From Gammaproteobacteria bacterium (GTDB taxonomy: Bacteria; Pseudomonadota; Gammaproteobacteria; Arenicellales; Spongiicolonaceae): DNA of 8,235 bases. Position 1 is the stretch's first letter; each line of letters opens with the position of its first letter. Positions 1 through 6,315 of this stretch are shown piece by piece. A program made the position numbers and the translations under genes. Below the pieces are notes generated by a model. That model was not told the DNA's origin. It did no database searches and worked only from the letters and a program-made list of their open reading frames with translations. The stretch covers positions 1-8,235 of the forward strand of contig RKSH01000223.1 in NCBI GenBank assembly GCA_007570945.1. Reading direction: 5' to 3'.

Positions 1-863
1 TCGGCCAGCACCTCGTCGATGCCGGTTTCAATGATGGCCTCTTCCAGTTCGTCGGCGTCCACATTGCGCGCCAGGGAAAAGTTCGCCGGCAGCGGCGCGG
101 CGCCGTCCAGTTTGGTCAGGCGGCGGTATAAAAAAACGCGGTCGCGGTTCTCATGCAAACTCTGCACCACCGCCCGGCGGTTGCGCAGCGGCATGGTTTC
201 AATGTGTTTGATGTTGGCGTAGATGTTTTCCAGTGATGAGAAACGGTTGATTAACAGTCCGGCGGTTTTTACGCCGATGCCGGCGGCGCCGGGAATATTG
301 TCGGCACTGTCGCCGGCCAGGGCCAGGAAATCGGCGACCTGCGGCGGCGCGACGCCCAGCAGGCGGTGAAGTTGCGCGGCGTCACAGACACGGTCGCGGC
401 ACGGATCCCATAATTCGTCGTCCGCGCCCACCAGTTGCGCGATGTCCTTGTCCGAGGTGACGAAAGTGAAGCGGAAATTTTCCCCGCCGTTGGCGCGGTG
501 GCGGCGCGCCATGCTGGCCAGGTAATCGTCGGCCTCAAACCCATCACCGCCGGCCATGGCGATGCCCATGCCCCGGGTCAGGGTTTCGCACAGCGGAAAT
601 TGCGCGCGCAACTCCGGCGGCGCCGGGTCGCGGTTGGCTTTGTAGGGCGGGAACAGTTTTCTGCGGAAGGAATTTTTCAGCCCGCCGTCAAAGGCCACGG
701 CGATGTGGCGCGGCTGCAGGCGCGCCAGCAGTCCGCACAAAAACCGCGCGTAACCATAAACCGCGTTCAACGGGCGCCCGTGGTCGTCGGCGATGTCCGG
801 CGGCAGCGAGTGCCAGGCGCGGAAAATTAAAACGCTGGCGTCAATGAGAAATGCGTGCGACAC
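1..863 (-). CDS. 5'-3' exonuclease (FEN/PolA N-terminal type), C-terminus cut off by the window edge
   Basis: Metal-dependent 5' nuclease of the family that includes the DNA polymerase I N-terminal domain and the stand-alone Xni-like exonucleases; it would trim 5' flaps or ends during replication and repair in the cytoplasm. The frame opens at GTG (861-863), the first possible start after an in-frame TGA at 873-875 that is also the stop of lgt, and stays open to base 3 (287 residues visible). Expected acidic metal ligands are present: D8 (LIDAS), D59 (AFDGG), E110/D112/D113 (EADD) and D138/D140 (SDKD). The helix-hairpin-helix motif GDSADNIPG (184-192) is followed by G-I-G-V-K-T. The N-terminus (FRAWHSLPP) resembles the stand-alone proteobacterial exonucleases of about 250-300 residues more than PolA, so I expect the stop just left of the window; a full-length polA cannot be excluded. 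It starts 10 bases after lgt. Confidence 0.85.
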   Translation of the reverse strand, partial: MSHAFLIDASVLIFRAWHSLPPDIADDHGRPLNAVYGYARFLCGLLARLQPRHIAVAFDGGLKNSFRRKLFPPYKANRDPAPPELRAQFPLCETLTRGMGIAMAGGDGFEADDYLASMARRHRANGGENFRFTFVTSDKDIAQLVGADDELWDPCRDRVCDAAQLHRLLGVAPPQVADFLALAGDSADNIPGAAGIGVKTAGLLINRFSSLENIYANIKHIETMPLRNRRAVVQSLHENRDRVFLYRRLTKLDGAAPLPANFSLARNVDADELEEAIIETGIDEVLA

Positions 864-872
864 GGCGCGCTG

Positions 873-1670
873 TCAGCGTTTCGCCCGGCCGGCAAAACAC
901 CGCGCATGAAAAAAGAAAAAATACAAACCGGCCGCAACCATGGGCAGACTCAGCAACTGCCCCATGGTCAGCCAGTGAAAGGCGATGAACTGCAGGTGGG
1001 CGTCCGGCTCGCGCGCGAACTCCACAATGAAACGCAGCACGCCGTAGGCGGCGAGAAACATGCCCAAAACTTTTCCCGCCGCCCGCGGCCGCGCCGAGTA
1101 AACCCACAGCAGCGCGAACAGCGCCACGCCCTCAAGCGCGGCCTCGTACAGTTGCGACGCATGGCGCGCCACATGGTCCACCGCCGGGAACACCATGCCC
1201 CAGGGCAGGTCGGTGGGGCGCCCCCACAGTTCCTGGTTGATGAAGTTGCCCAGGCGCCCGGCGAACAGTCCCACCGGCACCAGCGGCGCCAGAAAGTCGG
1301 CCACCGCAACCGCGCTGCGGCGGCTGATGCGCGCAAACAGCCACACGCCGGCGGCGACGCCGAGCAGGCCGCCGTGAAAAGACATGCCGCCCTGCCACAC
1401 GAAAAAAATCTCCAGCGGGTGGCGCGCATACCAGGCGAAGTTGTAGAACAGGCAGTAGCCCAGCCGTCCGCCGATAATCACGCCGGCGATGATGTAAGCA
1501 GTCATGTCCCACACTTGCTGCGCGCGCCAGCCGCTGCCGGGGCGCCGCGCGCGCATGACGCCAAGTCCCAGTCCGCCGGCGAAGCCGATGAGATACATCA
1601 GCCCGTACCAGTGCACCGCAAAGTCGCCGATGGTGAAGGCGACCGGGCTGAACTGCGGGTGGACCAGCAT
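873..1670 (-). CDS. lgt: Prolipoprotein diacylglyceryl transferase
   Basis: Inner-membrane enzyme that moves the diacylglyceryl group of phosphatidylglycerol onto the lipobox cysteine of prolipoproteins, the first step of lipoprotein maturation. The 265-residue protein has the family's length and several hydrophobic membrane segments. Aligned by eye with Escherichia coli Lgt, the known key residues are kept: the HWYGLMY segment (20-26), GGMSFHGG with H99 (E. coli H103), the signature GRLGNFINQELWGR at 138-151 with R139, N142 and G150 (R143, N146, G154), HxSQLYEA at 170-177, and Y209/R213 (Y235/R239). MGQLLSLP at 236-243 is also typical. The ATG at 1668-1670 lies 3 bases after the NnrU stop, so the two are probably translated from one message; I see no strong ribosome binding site. 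lgt is generally essential in gram-negatives, so its place at the end of a catabolic block suggests an additional internal promoter that I cannot identify. Confidence 0.97.
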   Translation of the reverse strand: MLVHPQFSPVAFTIGDFAVHWYGLMYLIGFAGGLGLGVMRARRPGSGWRAQQVWDMTAYIIAGVIIGGRLGYCLFYNFAWYARHPLEIFFVWQGGMSFHGGLLGVAAGVWLFARISRRSAVAVADFLAPLVPVGLFAGRLGNFINQELWGRPTDLPWGMVFPAVDHVARHASQLYEAALEGVALFALLWVYSARPRAAGKVLGMFLAAYGVLRFIVEFAREPDAHLQFIAFHWLTMGQLLSLPMVAAGLYFFFFHARCFAGRAKR

Positions 1671-1673
1671 GAA

Positions 1674-2219
1674 TTAAAAAACGCCGGCGGAAAAGAGAAA
1701 CGGATGGGCGAGTCCGGCGAGCGCGAACAGAATAAAACCGAGCAGGGCGACGGTGAGGTCTTTGCCGAGCGGCTGTCTGCCGCCGAAAGCCGCGCCGCGC
1801 CGGTTGAGGGAGAACATTGCGAACAGCGCGAACAAACCGAAGCCGCCGAACAGCGCCGCCGATGCCAGGTCGCCGTTGCTGAGCAGGTGCGCCGCGCTCC
1901 ACAGCGCCACGCCCCACAGCATCGGGTGGCGCGTCACGCGCTTCAGATTGGTCGGCAGGCCGGTTGCGGCAAAGCCGACCATCGCCGCCAACATCAGCGG
2001 CATCGCCGCATCCGCGCCCCACGGCGGCGGTTGCCACAGCGGCACGAACGGCGCCGCCGCCTTGCCGCCGACAATCAGCGCCAGCGCGGCGAATGAACTA
2101 AGCGCGAAAACCAGACGGTAACGTTTAAGGCCGAGCACGTCGATTAACTTTTCCCTGGCGCCCGGCAGCGACGGCGCCAGGTGCACCGCGACGAACAACA
2201 CCATGCCGGCGATGAGCAT
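1674..2219 (-). CDS. NnrU-family integral membrane protein
   Basis: Hydrophobic 181-residue protein of the NnrU family (named from a denitrification-linked gene in Rhodobacter; the related plant enzyme Z-ISO, a zeta-carotene isomerase, binds heme b). The biochemical function of most bacterial members is unknown. Visible family marks are the N-terminal VHLAPSLPGAR (12-22), TRHPMLWGVALWSAAHLLSNGD (96-117), and a C-terminal H172 near AHPFL. H13, H98, H111 and H172 are the histidines most likely to matter. About five hydrophobic stretches fit a polytopic membrane protein. I chose the ATG at 2217-2219, 10 bases after the caiD stop, because the family normally begins M-L-I-x-G; an in-frame extension to a GTG at 2333 would add 38 non-hydrophobic residues lying wholly in the caiD reading frame and is rejected. 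There is no nitrate or nitric oxide gene nearby, so a denitrification role is not supported by context. Confidence 0.85.
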   Translation of the reverse strand: MLIAGMVLFVAVHLAPSLPGAREKLIDVLGLKRYRLVFALSSFAALALIVGGKAAAPFVPLWQPPPWGADAAMPLMLAAMVGFAATGLPTNLKRVTRHPMLWGVALWSAAHLLSNGDLASAALFGGFGLFALFAMFSLNRRGAAFGGRQPLGKDLTVALLGFILFALAGLAHPFLFSAGVF

Positions 2220-2229
2220 GTTCACCGCG

Positions 2230-3012
2230 TCACCGTCCGCGCCACACGGGCCTGCGTTTCTCGGCAAAAGCGCGCGGCCCTTCGCGCGCGTCTTCGGAGT
2301 GCAGCATGGCCTGGTAGACCGGCAACTTTCCACTACGCATCAGCGCATAGCTGCCGGTGATGCCCAGATGCCCGGTGGCGCGCGCCACCTCCTTGACCGC
2401 GGCCACCGCCAGCGGCGCGGCGTTGACAATGTCGGCGGCCATGGCGCGCGCGCTGTCCATCACTTGCGCGGCGGCGGCCACGCGGTTTACCAGGCCCCAG
2501 CGCATGGCTTCGGCCGCGCTGAGGCGGCGGCCGGTGAGCAGCATTTCCATGGCCACCGCCATCGGCAGCCGGCGCGGCAAGTGGAGGGCGGCGGCATCGG
2601 CGAGGACGCCGACAAAAACCTCTGGCAGAAAAAATTCCGCATGGTCGGCGGCCACCACCAGGTCGGCGGCCAGCGCCAGTTCAAAACCGCCGCCCACCGC
2701 AAAACCGTTCACCGCCGCAATCACCGGCTTGTTCAAGTTGGGCAACTCGGTGATGCCGCCGAAACCGCCGGCGCCGTAGTCGGCGTCGTAGGCTTCGCCA
2801 TCGGCCGCGGCTTCCAAATCCCAGCCGGCGCAGAAAAATTTTTCCCCGGCGCCGCGCAAAATGGCGACGCGCAAATTCGGGTCGTCGCGGAACCCGGCGA
2901 ACACCTCGCCCATGGCGCGGCTGGTGGCGGCGTCGATGGCGTTGGCCTTGGGCCGCGCAAGCGTCACCTCTAAGATGGCGCCGTCGCGTTTGGTTTGCAC
3001 AGTGTCACTCAT
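2230..3012 (-). CDS. caiD: Crotonobetainyl-CoA hydratase / carnitinyl-CoA dehydratase (crotonase family)
   Basis: Catalyses reversible hydration of crotonobetainyl-CoA to L-carnitinyl-CoA. The 260-residue protein matches my recollection of E. coli CaiD (261 residues) over nearly its whole length: PKANAIDA near the N-terminus, FRDDPxLRVAI, AGEKFFxAGWDL (55-66), NKPVIAAVNGFAVGGGFELALAAD (94-117), LTGRR (159-163), and the C-terminal tail LHSEDAREGPRAFAEKRRPVWRGR (237-260). The two crotonase-type glutamates correspond to E111 (in FELALAAD) and E131 (in LPEVFVG). One stretch departs from the family: the usual G-I-V-P-D-S-G-G after the second glutamate reads GVLADAAA (135-142). The ATG (3010-3012) overlaps the synthetase stop in an ATGA junction, implying translational coupling. 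In this operon it probably runs in the hydration direction, feeding L-carnitine to the dehydrogenase encoded two genes upstream. Assignment of the family is firm; the exact substrate is inferred from similarity and context. Confidence 0.93.
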   Translation of the reverse strand: MSDTVQTKRDGAILEVTLARPKANAIDAATSRAMGEVFAGFRDDPNLRVAILRGAGEKFFCAGWDLEAAADGEAYDADYGAGGFGGITELPNLNKPVIAAVNGFAVGGGFELALAADLVVAADHAEFFLPEVFVGVLADAAALHLPRRLPMAVAMEMLLTGRRLSAAEAMRWGLVNRVAAAAQVMDSARAMAADIVNAAPLAVAAVKEVARATGHLGITGSYALMRSGKLPVYQAMLHSEDAREGPRAFAEKRRPVWRGR

Positions 3013-5144
3013 GGTTTTGTTCTCAGCCGCAACAGCGCGTCCACCGCCACCGCGCCGCGCGGCAGGGCGAACAGCGGGTTCACGTCCAATTCCACCAGCC
3101 GCGCCGCATGCCGCTCGGCAAATGCCGCCACCGCCAGTGCCGCCGCCACCAAGGCATCCCGGTCGGCGGCGGGACCGCCGCGCGCGCCCTGCAACACCGG
3201 CGCCATGGCCAGTCTGGCGACGGCATCGGCGACTTCAGCCTCGCCGGTCGGCAAGAGCAAGGATACCGCATCCCGCCGCTGCTCGGCCCACACGCCGCCG
3301 CCGGCGATGGTGAGCGCCGGGCCGAACACCGAATCATTGCGCGCGCCGAGCAGCAGTTCGGCCAGTGGCGGCGGCGCCATGGCTTCCACTAAAAACCGTT
3401 CACTGAGTCCGGACATCGCCGCCACGGCCGCCGCAACCTCGGCCTCGCTCTGCAGATTCAAGCGCACCGCGCCCGCTTCGGTTTTGTGCGCGAGGTCCGC
3501 CGCCACCGCTTTCACCGCCACCGGGAAACCGATTTCCACAGCGGTGGCGCAGGCGTCGCCGGCGCTGCACAATTTGCCGGGCGGGAAGGCGAGGCCGGCG
3601 GCTATGAGTGCGGTGCGGCTTTGCCAGAGGTCCAGAATGGTGGTTTGGACCTCGGGAACGGTGACGTCACCGTCGGAGATGGTGACTCCGACGTCGGAAA
3701 TGGTGACGTCACTGTCACAGTCGTCGGCCCGGGCGCCGATAATGTTGACGGTGCGGTCCACTCTTTCCTGTGCGCGGTGAATGTCGGCGGCGGCGCGGAT
3801 GGCGTGCAGGCATTCCTCCATGCCTTGCATCGGCGCGATGTCGCTTTGGAGGAGTTGGCGGCGGATGTCCGGCGGCATGGTTTCGGGCAGGATGGAAGTG
3901 ACAACGCCGCGCGTTTTGCTCTCAGTGACGGCGTTGGTGAAGGCGCCGCAGGTTAAACGCCATGCGCGGTCGTCGCAGCGGTCGCCGCGCGGGAAGTCCA
4001 TCACCTTCAGCGTCACCGCCTGCGCGCCATCGCACACGGCGGCGAAACAACGCTGCTGTGCTTCGGGGTCGCCCCAGATGTAGGTGTGGTAGTCCAGCGG
4101 GTTGGCGAGGGCGACGCGCGGGCCGAGCACCGCGGATAATTCTTTTTGCTGTGCGGCGCTGAGGGGCGGCAGGTCAATGTGCAGCCGCTCGGCAAGGTCG
4201 GCCACCGCGGCGGCCTCACCGCCGGAGCAGCTAATGGAGGCGGCCGAGGCCTCGGGCAGCGCGCCGTGCACGAAAAGAAATTTCAGCGCCTCCAAAAACT
4301 GCGGCACGCTGTGCACGCGGGCGATGCCGAAGCGTTGAAAAAAAGAATCATAAAGTTCATCGCGGCCGCTGAGCGCGCTGGTGTGGCTAAGCGCGGCTCG
4401 GGCGCCGAGTTTTGATGCGCCGGACTTGAGCGCCACCAGCGGCACTTTGCGCTCAAGCGCGGCCCTGGCGGCGGCGCCCAGGGCGCGCGCGTCGCTGACG
4501 CCTTCAAAGTGCAGGCCGATGGCCTTGACGCGGCGGTCGTCCAGCAGCGCATGCACGAAGTCCGGAAGTTGCAACGCCGCCTGGTTGCCGGCCGCGATGA
4601 GGTGGGTGATGGGCAGCGAGCGCCGCTGCATGGAGAAGGTGAGGCTGAGGTTGCCGCTTTGGGAGATGATGGCGACGCCGGCGTCCACCGCCGCGCCACC
4701 GTGCTGGTCGGGCCACAGCGTTGCGCCGTCCACGTAATTAAGTACGCCGTAACAGTTTGGCCCCACCAGCGCCATGTCGGCCGCCGCCGCCACCAGACGC
4801 GTCTGGAGCATTTTGCCGGCCGCGCCGCACTCGGCGAATCCGGAGGCGTAGCACACCGCGCCGCCGGCGCCGCGTTTGGCAAGTTGGGCGACAACCGCGA
4901 TGCTGGCCTCGGCGTTGACGGCGACGAATGCGGCGTCCGGCGCGGCCGGCAAATCGTCCACCGAACGGTGGCAGCGGCGGCCGCCGAGGGTTGCGCGGCG
5001 CGGGTGCACCGGCCACAACTCGCCGCGGTAGCCGGCGCGCTCGCTTTGGCGGAGCACCTCGGCGGCCAGGTCGCCGCCAATCACCGCCACCGAGGCCGGC
5101 GCCAGCAGGCGCCGCAGGTTGCGCGTGCGGGCGCCGCGGTCCAC
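3009..5144 (-). CDS. ADP/NDP-forming acyl-CoA synthetase, probable gamma-butyrobetainyl-CoA (carnitine-type) synthetase
   Basis: A 711-residue fused alpha-beta acyl-CoA synthetase of the acetate-CoA ligase (ADP-forming) superfamily, which links acid, CoA and ATP through a phosphohistidine and is usually reversible. Domains in order: CoA-binding Rossmann domain (about 10-140; SVAVIGG 18-24, VGPNCYG 127-133), two succinyl-CoA-ligase-like domains (about 155-455; ISQSGN 160-165, catalytic H254 in LSHTSALSG, CSGGEAA 306-312, NPLDY 348-352), and an ATP-grasp domain (about 505-705; GFPVAVKA 539-546, HKTEAGAV 553-560, FGPALTIAGGGVWAE 607-621, ELDVNP 685-690). Between ligase and ATP-grasp parts lies an odd linker (about 465-504) with a 7-residue tandem repeat (see repeat entry). 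The start is GTG at 5142-5144, 4 bases after the acyl-CoA dehydrogenase stop, with a GGAA about 7 bases upstream. CaiD overlaps its end by 4 bases. The substrate is inferred from neighbours: gamma-butyrobetaine, crotonobetaine or carnitine in place of the CaiB/CaiC proteins of enterobacteria. Confidence 0.85.
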   Translation of the reverse strand: MDRGARTRNLRRLLAPASVAVIGGDLAAEVLRQSERAGYRGELWPVHPRRATLGGRRCHRSVDDLPAAPDAAFVAVNAEASIAVVAQLAKRGAGGAVCYASGFAECGAAGKMLQTRLVAAAADMALVGPNCYGVLNYVDGATLWPDQHGGAAVDAGVAIISQSGNLSLTFSMQRRSLPITHLIAAGNQAALQLPDFVHALLDDRRVKAIGLHFEGVSDARALGAAARAALERKVPLVALKSGASKLGARAALSHTSALSGRDELYDSFFQRFGIARVHSVPQFLEALKFLFVHGALPEASAASISCSGGEAAAVADLAERLHIDLPPLSAAQQKELSAVLGPRVALANPLDYHTYIWGDPEAQQRCFAAVCDGAQAVTLKVMDFPRGDRCDDRAWRLTCGAFTNAVTESKTRGVVTSILPETMPPDIRRQLLQSDIAPMQGMEECLHAIRAAADIHRAQERVDRTVNIIGARADDCDSDVTISDVGVTISDGDVTVPEVQTTILDLWQSRTALIAAGLAFPPGKLCSAGDACATAVEIGFPVAVKAVAADLAHKTEAGAVRLNLQSEAEVAAAVAAMSGLSERFLVEAMAPPPLAELLLGARNDSVFGPALTIAGGGVWAEQRRDAVSLLLPTGEAEVADAVARLAMAPVLQGARGGPAADRDALVAAALAVAAFAERHAARLVELDVNPLFALPRGAVAVDALLRLRTKP
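3631..3714 (-). repeat. Tandem 21-base repeat, 3 clear copies plus 1 degenerate, in frame within the synthetase gene
   Basis: Units lie at 3631-3651 (degenerate), 3652-3672, 3673-3693 and 3694-3714. On the plus strand the clear units begin TCGG and share the core GGTGAC. By eye, the units at 3652 and 3694 agree at 18 of 21 bases, the units at 3673 and 3694 at 15 of 21, and the first unit at only about 10 of 21. The period is a multiple of three, so the frame is kept and the protein carries heptads DSDVTIS, DVGVTIS, DGDVTVP and EVQTTIL (residues 477-504). The position is the linker between the ligase and ATP-grasp domains, where length change is likely to be tolerated. The repeat contains three GACGTC-centred palindromes. 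Origin by local duplication (slippage) is the simplest explanation; insertion of a palindromic element is the alternative. Confidence 0.8.
3658..3673. repeat. 16-base perfect palindrome inside the tandem repeat
   Basis: ACGGTGACGTCACCGT reads the same on both strands. Two smaller palindromes with the same centre follow at 3687-3698 (TCCGACGTCGGA) and 3703-3712 (GTGACGTCAC). Three GACGTC centres thus occur within about 55 bases. They lie deep inside a coding region, so a regulatory role is doubtful; they may simply be a by-product of the tandem duplication, or the trace of a small mobile palindromic element. Confidence 0.75.
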
Positions 5145-5148
5145 GGCG

Positions 5149-6306
5149 TTATTCCAGCGGGCGCAGCATGGCGCGCGAGATAATGTGGCGCTGGATTTCG
5201 CTGGTGCCTTCCCAAATGCGCTCGACGCGGGCGTCGCGCCAGATGCGCTCCAGGGGAAAATCGCGCATTAAACCCATGCCGCCGAAAATTTGAATCGCCT
5301 GGTCGGCGACGCGGGCGAGCATTTCGGTGGTGTACAGTTTCGCCATGGCGGCGTCGCTGTCGCTCATGCGGCCGCGGTCGTGCAGCCAAGCGGCGCGCAG
5401 GGTGAGCAACTCGGCGGCGGCCAGTTCGGTGGCCATGTCGGCGAGCTTAAACGAGACGCCCTGAAACCCGCCGATGGCGCGGCCGAATTGTTTGCGCCGC
5501 GCGGCCCAGTCCACGGCCAGGTCCAGCGCGCGCTGTGCGCGGCCGAGGCACATGGCGGCGACCTGCAGGCGGGTGGTGGCGAGCCACTGGTTGGCGACGC
5601 TGAAGCCGTGGTGCTGTTCGCCGAGCACTTGGGAGGCCGGCACGCGGCAGTTGTCAAACTCAAGGATGCAGTTGTGGTAGCCGGCATGGGAGACGCTGCG
5701 GTAGCCGGGGCGGATGGTGAAGCCGGCGGTGTTTTTGTCCACCAGAAAAGCGGTGATTTTTTTTCGCGGTCCGCGCGCGGTCCGTTCTTCGCCGCTGGCG
5801 GCGAACAAAATCACGTAGTCGGCGATGTCGGCGTGGCTGATGAAATGCTTGGCGCCATTGATGAGATAGTCGCCATTGTTTTTGACCGCGGCGGTTTTCA
5901 TGGAGCGCAAGTCGGAGCCGGCCTCGGGTTCGGTCATCGCCAAACATTCCACGCGCTCGCCGCGGATGGTGGGCAGTAGGTATTCCTCCACCTGCGCGCC
6001 GCGGCAGGCCTGCAGAATGTTGCTGGGGCGCGCCACCAGATACTGCAGCGCAAAAGACGCGCGGCCGAGTTCGCGCTCCATCAGGGTGAGGGTCACGCTG
6101 TCCAGTCCGCCGCCGCCGAGGTCTTCGGGCATGTTGGCGGCGTACAAGCCCTGCGCGATGGCGCGCTGTTTAATTTGCCGCGCAAGTTGCGGGCGCACCT
6201 CGTTGCTCCGCTCCACCTCCTCCTCAAAAGGGTACAACTCGCGCTCCACAAAAGCGCGCACGGTCTTGACCAGCAGCTTTTGTTCTTCGCTGAGGCTGAA
6301 GTCCAT
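5149..6306 (-). CDS. Acyl-CoA dehydrogenase (FAD), probable gamma-butyrobetainyl-CoA dehydrogenase
   Basis: FAD-dependent alpha,beta-dehydrogenase of the acyl-CoA dehydrogenase family; in this setting it most likely oxidises gamma-butyrobetainyl-CoA to crotonobetainyl-CoA, passing electrons to electron-transfer flavoprotein. The 385-residue length is normal. Visible marks: N-terminal helical domain (1-120), first signature AMTEPEAGSDLRSM (123-136), the RRKQFG segment near 270-275, and the second signature around QIFGGMGLMRDFPLERIWRD (339-358). The general-base glutamate expected in short- and medium-chain members is E366 in RIWEGTSEIQR. E. coli CaiA, the crotonobetainyl-CoA reductase, has glycine-rich residues at this place as I recall it, so this protein looks like an ordinary oxidative dehydrogenase rather than a CaiA orthologue. 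It begins 9 bases after the carnitine dehydrogenase stop and ends 4 bases before the synthetase GTG. Family assignment is firm; substrate is inferred from context. Confidence 0.9.
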   Translation of the reverse strand: MDFSLSEEQKLLVKTVRAFVERELYPFEEEVERSNEVRPQLARQIKQRAIAQGLYAANMPEDLGGGGLDSVTLTLMERELGRASFALQYLVARPSNILQACRGAQVEEYLLPTIRGERVECLAMTEPEAGSDLRSMKTAAVKNNGDYLINGAKHFISHADIADYVILFAASGEERTARGPRKKITAFLVDKNTAGFTIRPGYRSVSHAGYHNCILEFDNCRVPASQVLGEQHHGFSVANQWLATTRLQVAAMCLGRAQRALDLAVDWAARRKQFGRAIGGFQGVSFKLADMATELAAAELLTLRAAWLHDRGRMSDSDAAMAKLYTTEMLARVADQAIQIFGGMGLMRDFPLERIWRDARVERIWEGTSEIQRHIISRAMLRPLE

Positions 6307-6315
6307 GGCCGAAGT

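Noticed and set aside
1132..2037. Minus-strand frame of 301 codons overlapping lgt and the NnrU gene in another frame
   Set aside because: Arginine/alanine-rich shadow translation spanning a real gene boundary; no motif, and lgt is unambiguous in its own frame.
855..2096. Long plus-strand open frame (413 codons) opposite lgt and the NnrU gene
   Set aside because: It is antisense to two clearly recognisable genes, its translation is rich in R, H, Q and A without any domain, and long antisense frames are expected in GC-rich DNA.
1674..2219. Denitrification or nitric-oxide role from the NnrU name
   Set aside because: No nitrate, nitrite or nitric oxide reductase gene is in the window and NnrU-type proteins occur widely outside denitrifiers.
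2220..2333. N-terminal extension of the NnrU protein to a GTG at 2333
   Set aside because: The extra 38 residues overlap the conserved CaiD C-terminus, are not hydrophobic, and the family begins at the ATG at 2219.
3658..3712. GTGACGTCAC palindromes as operators for a regulator
   Set aside because: They lie about 1.4 kb inside a coding sequence with no nearby downstream start codon and are part of a tandem repeat, which explains their recurrence.
3631..3714. CRISPR-like or direct-repeat array
   Set aside because: Units abut each other without spacers, are only 21 bases long and keep the reading frame of an enzyme gene.
5758..5764. Run of seven T (A on the coding strand) as a possible slippage or frameshift site in the acyl-CoA dehydrogenase
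   Set aside because: The reading frame continues intact with normal family sequence on both sides (GPRKKITAF), so there is no sign of a programmed or accidental shift.
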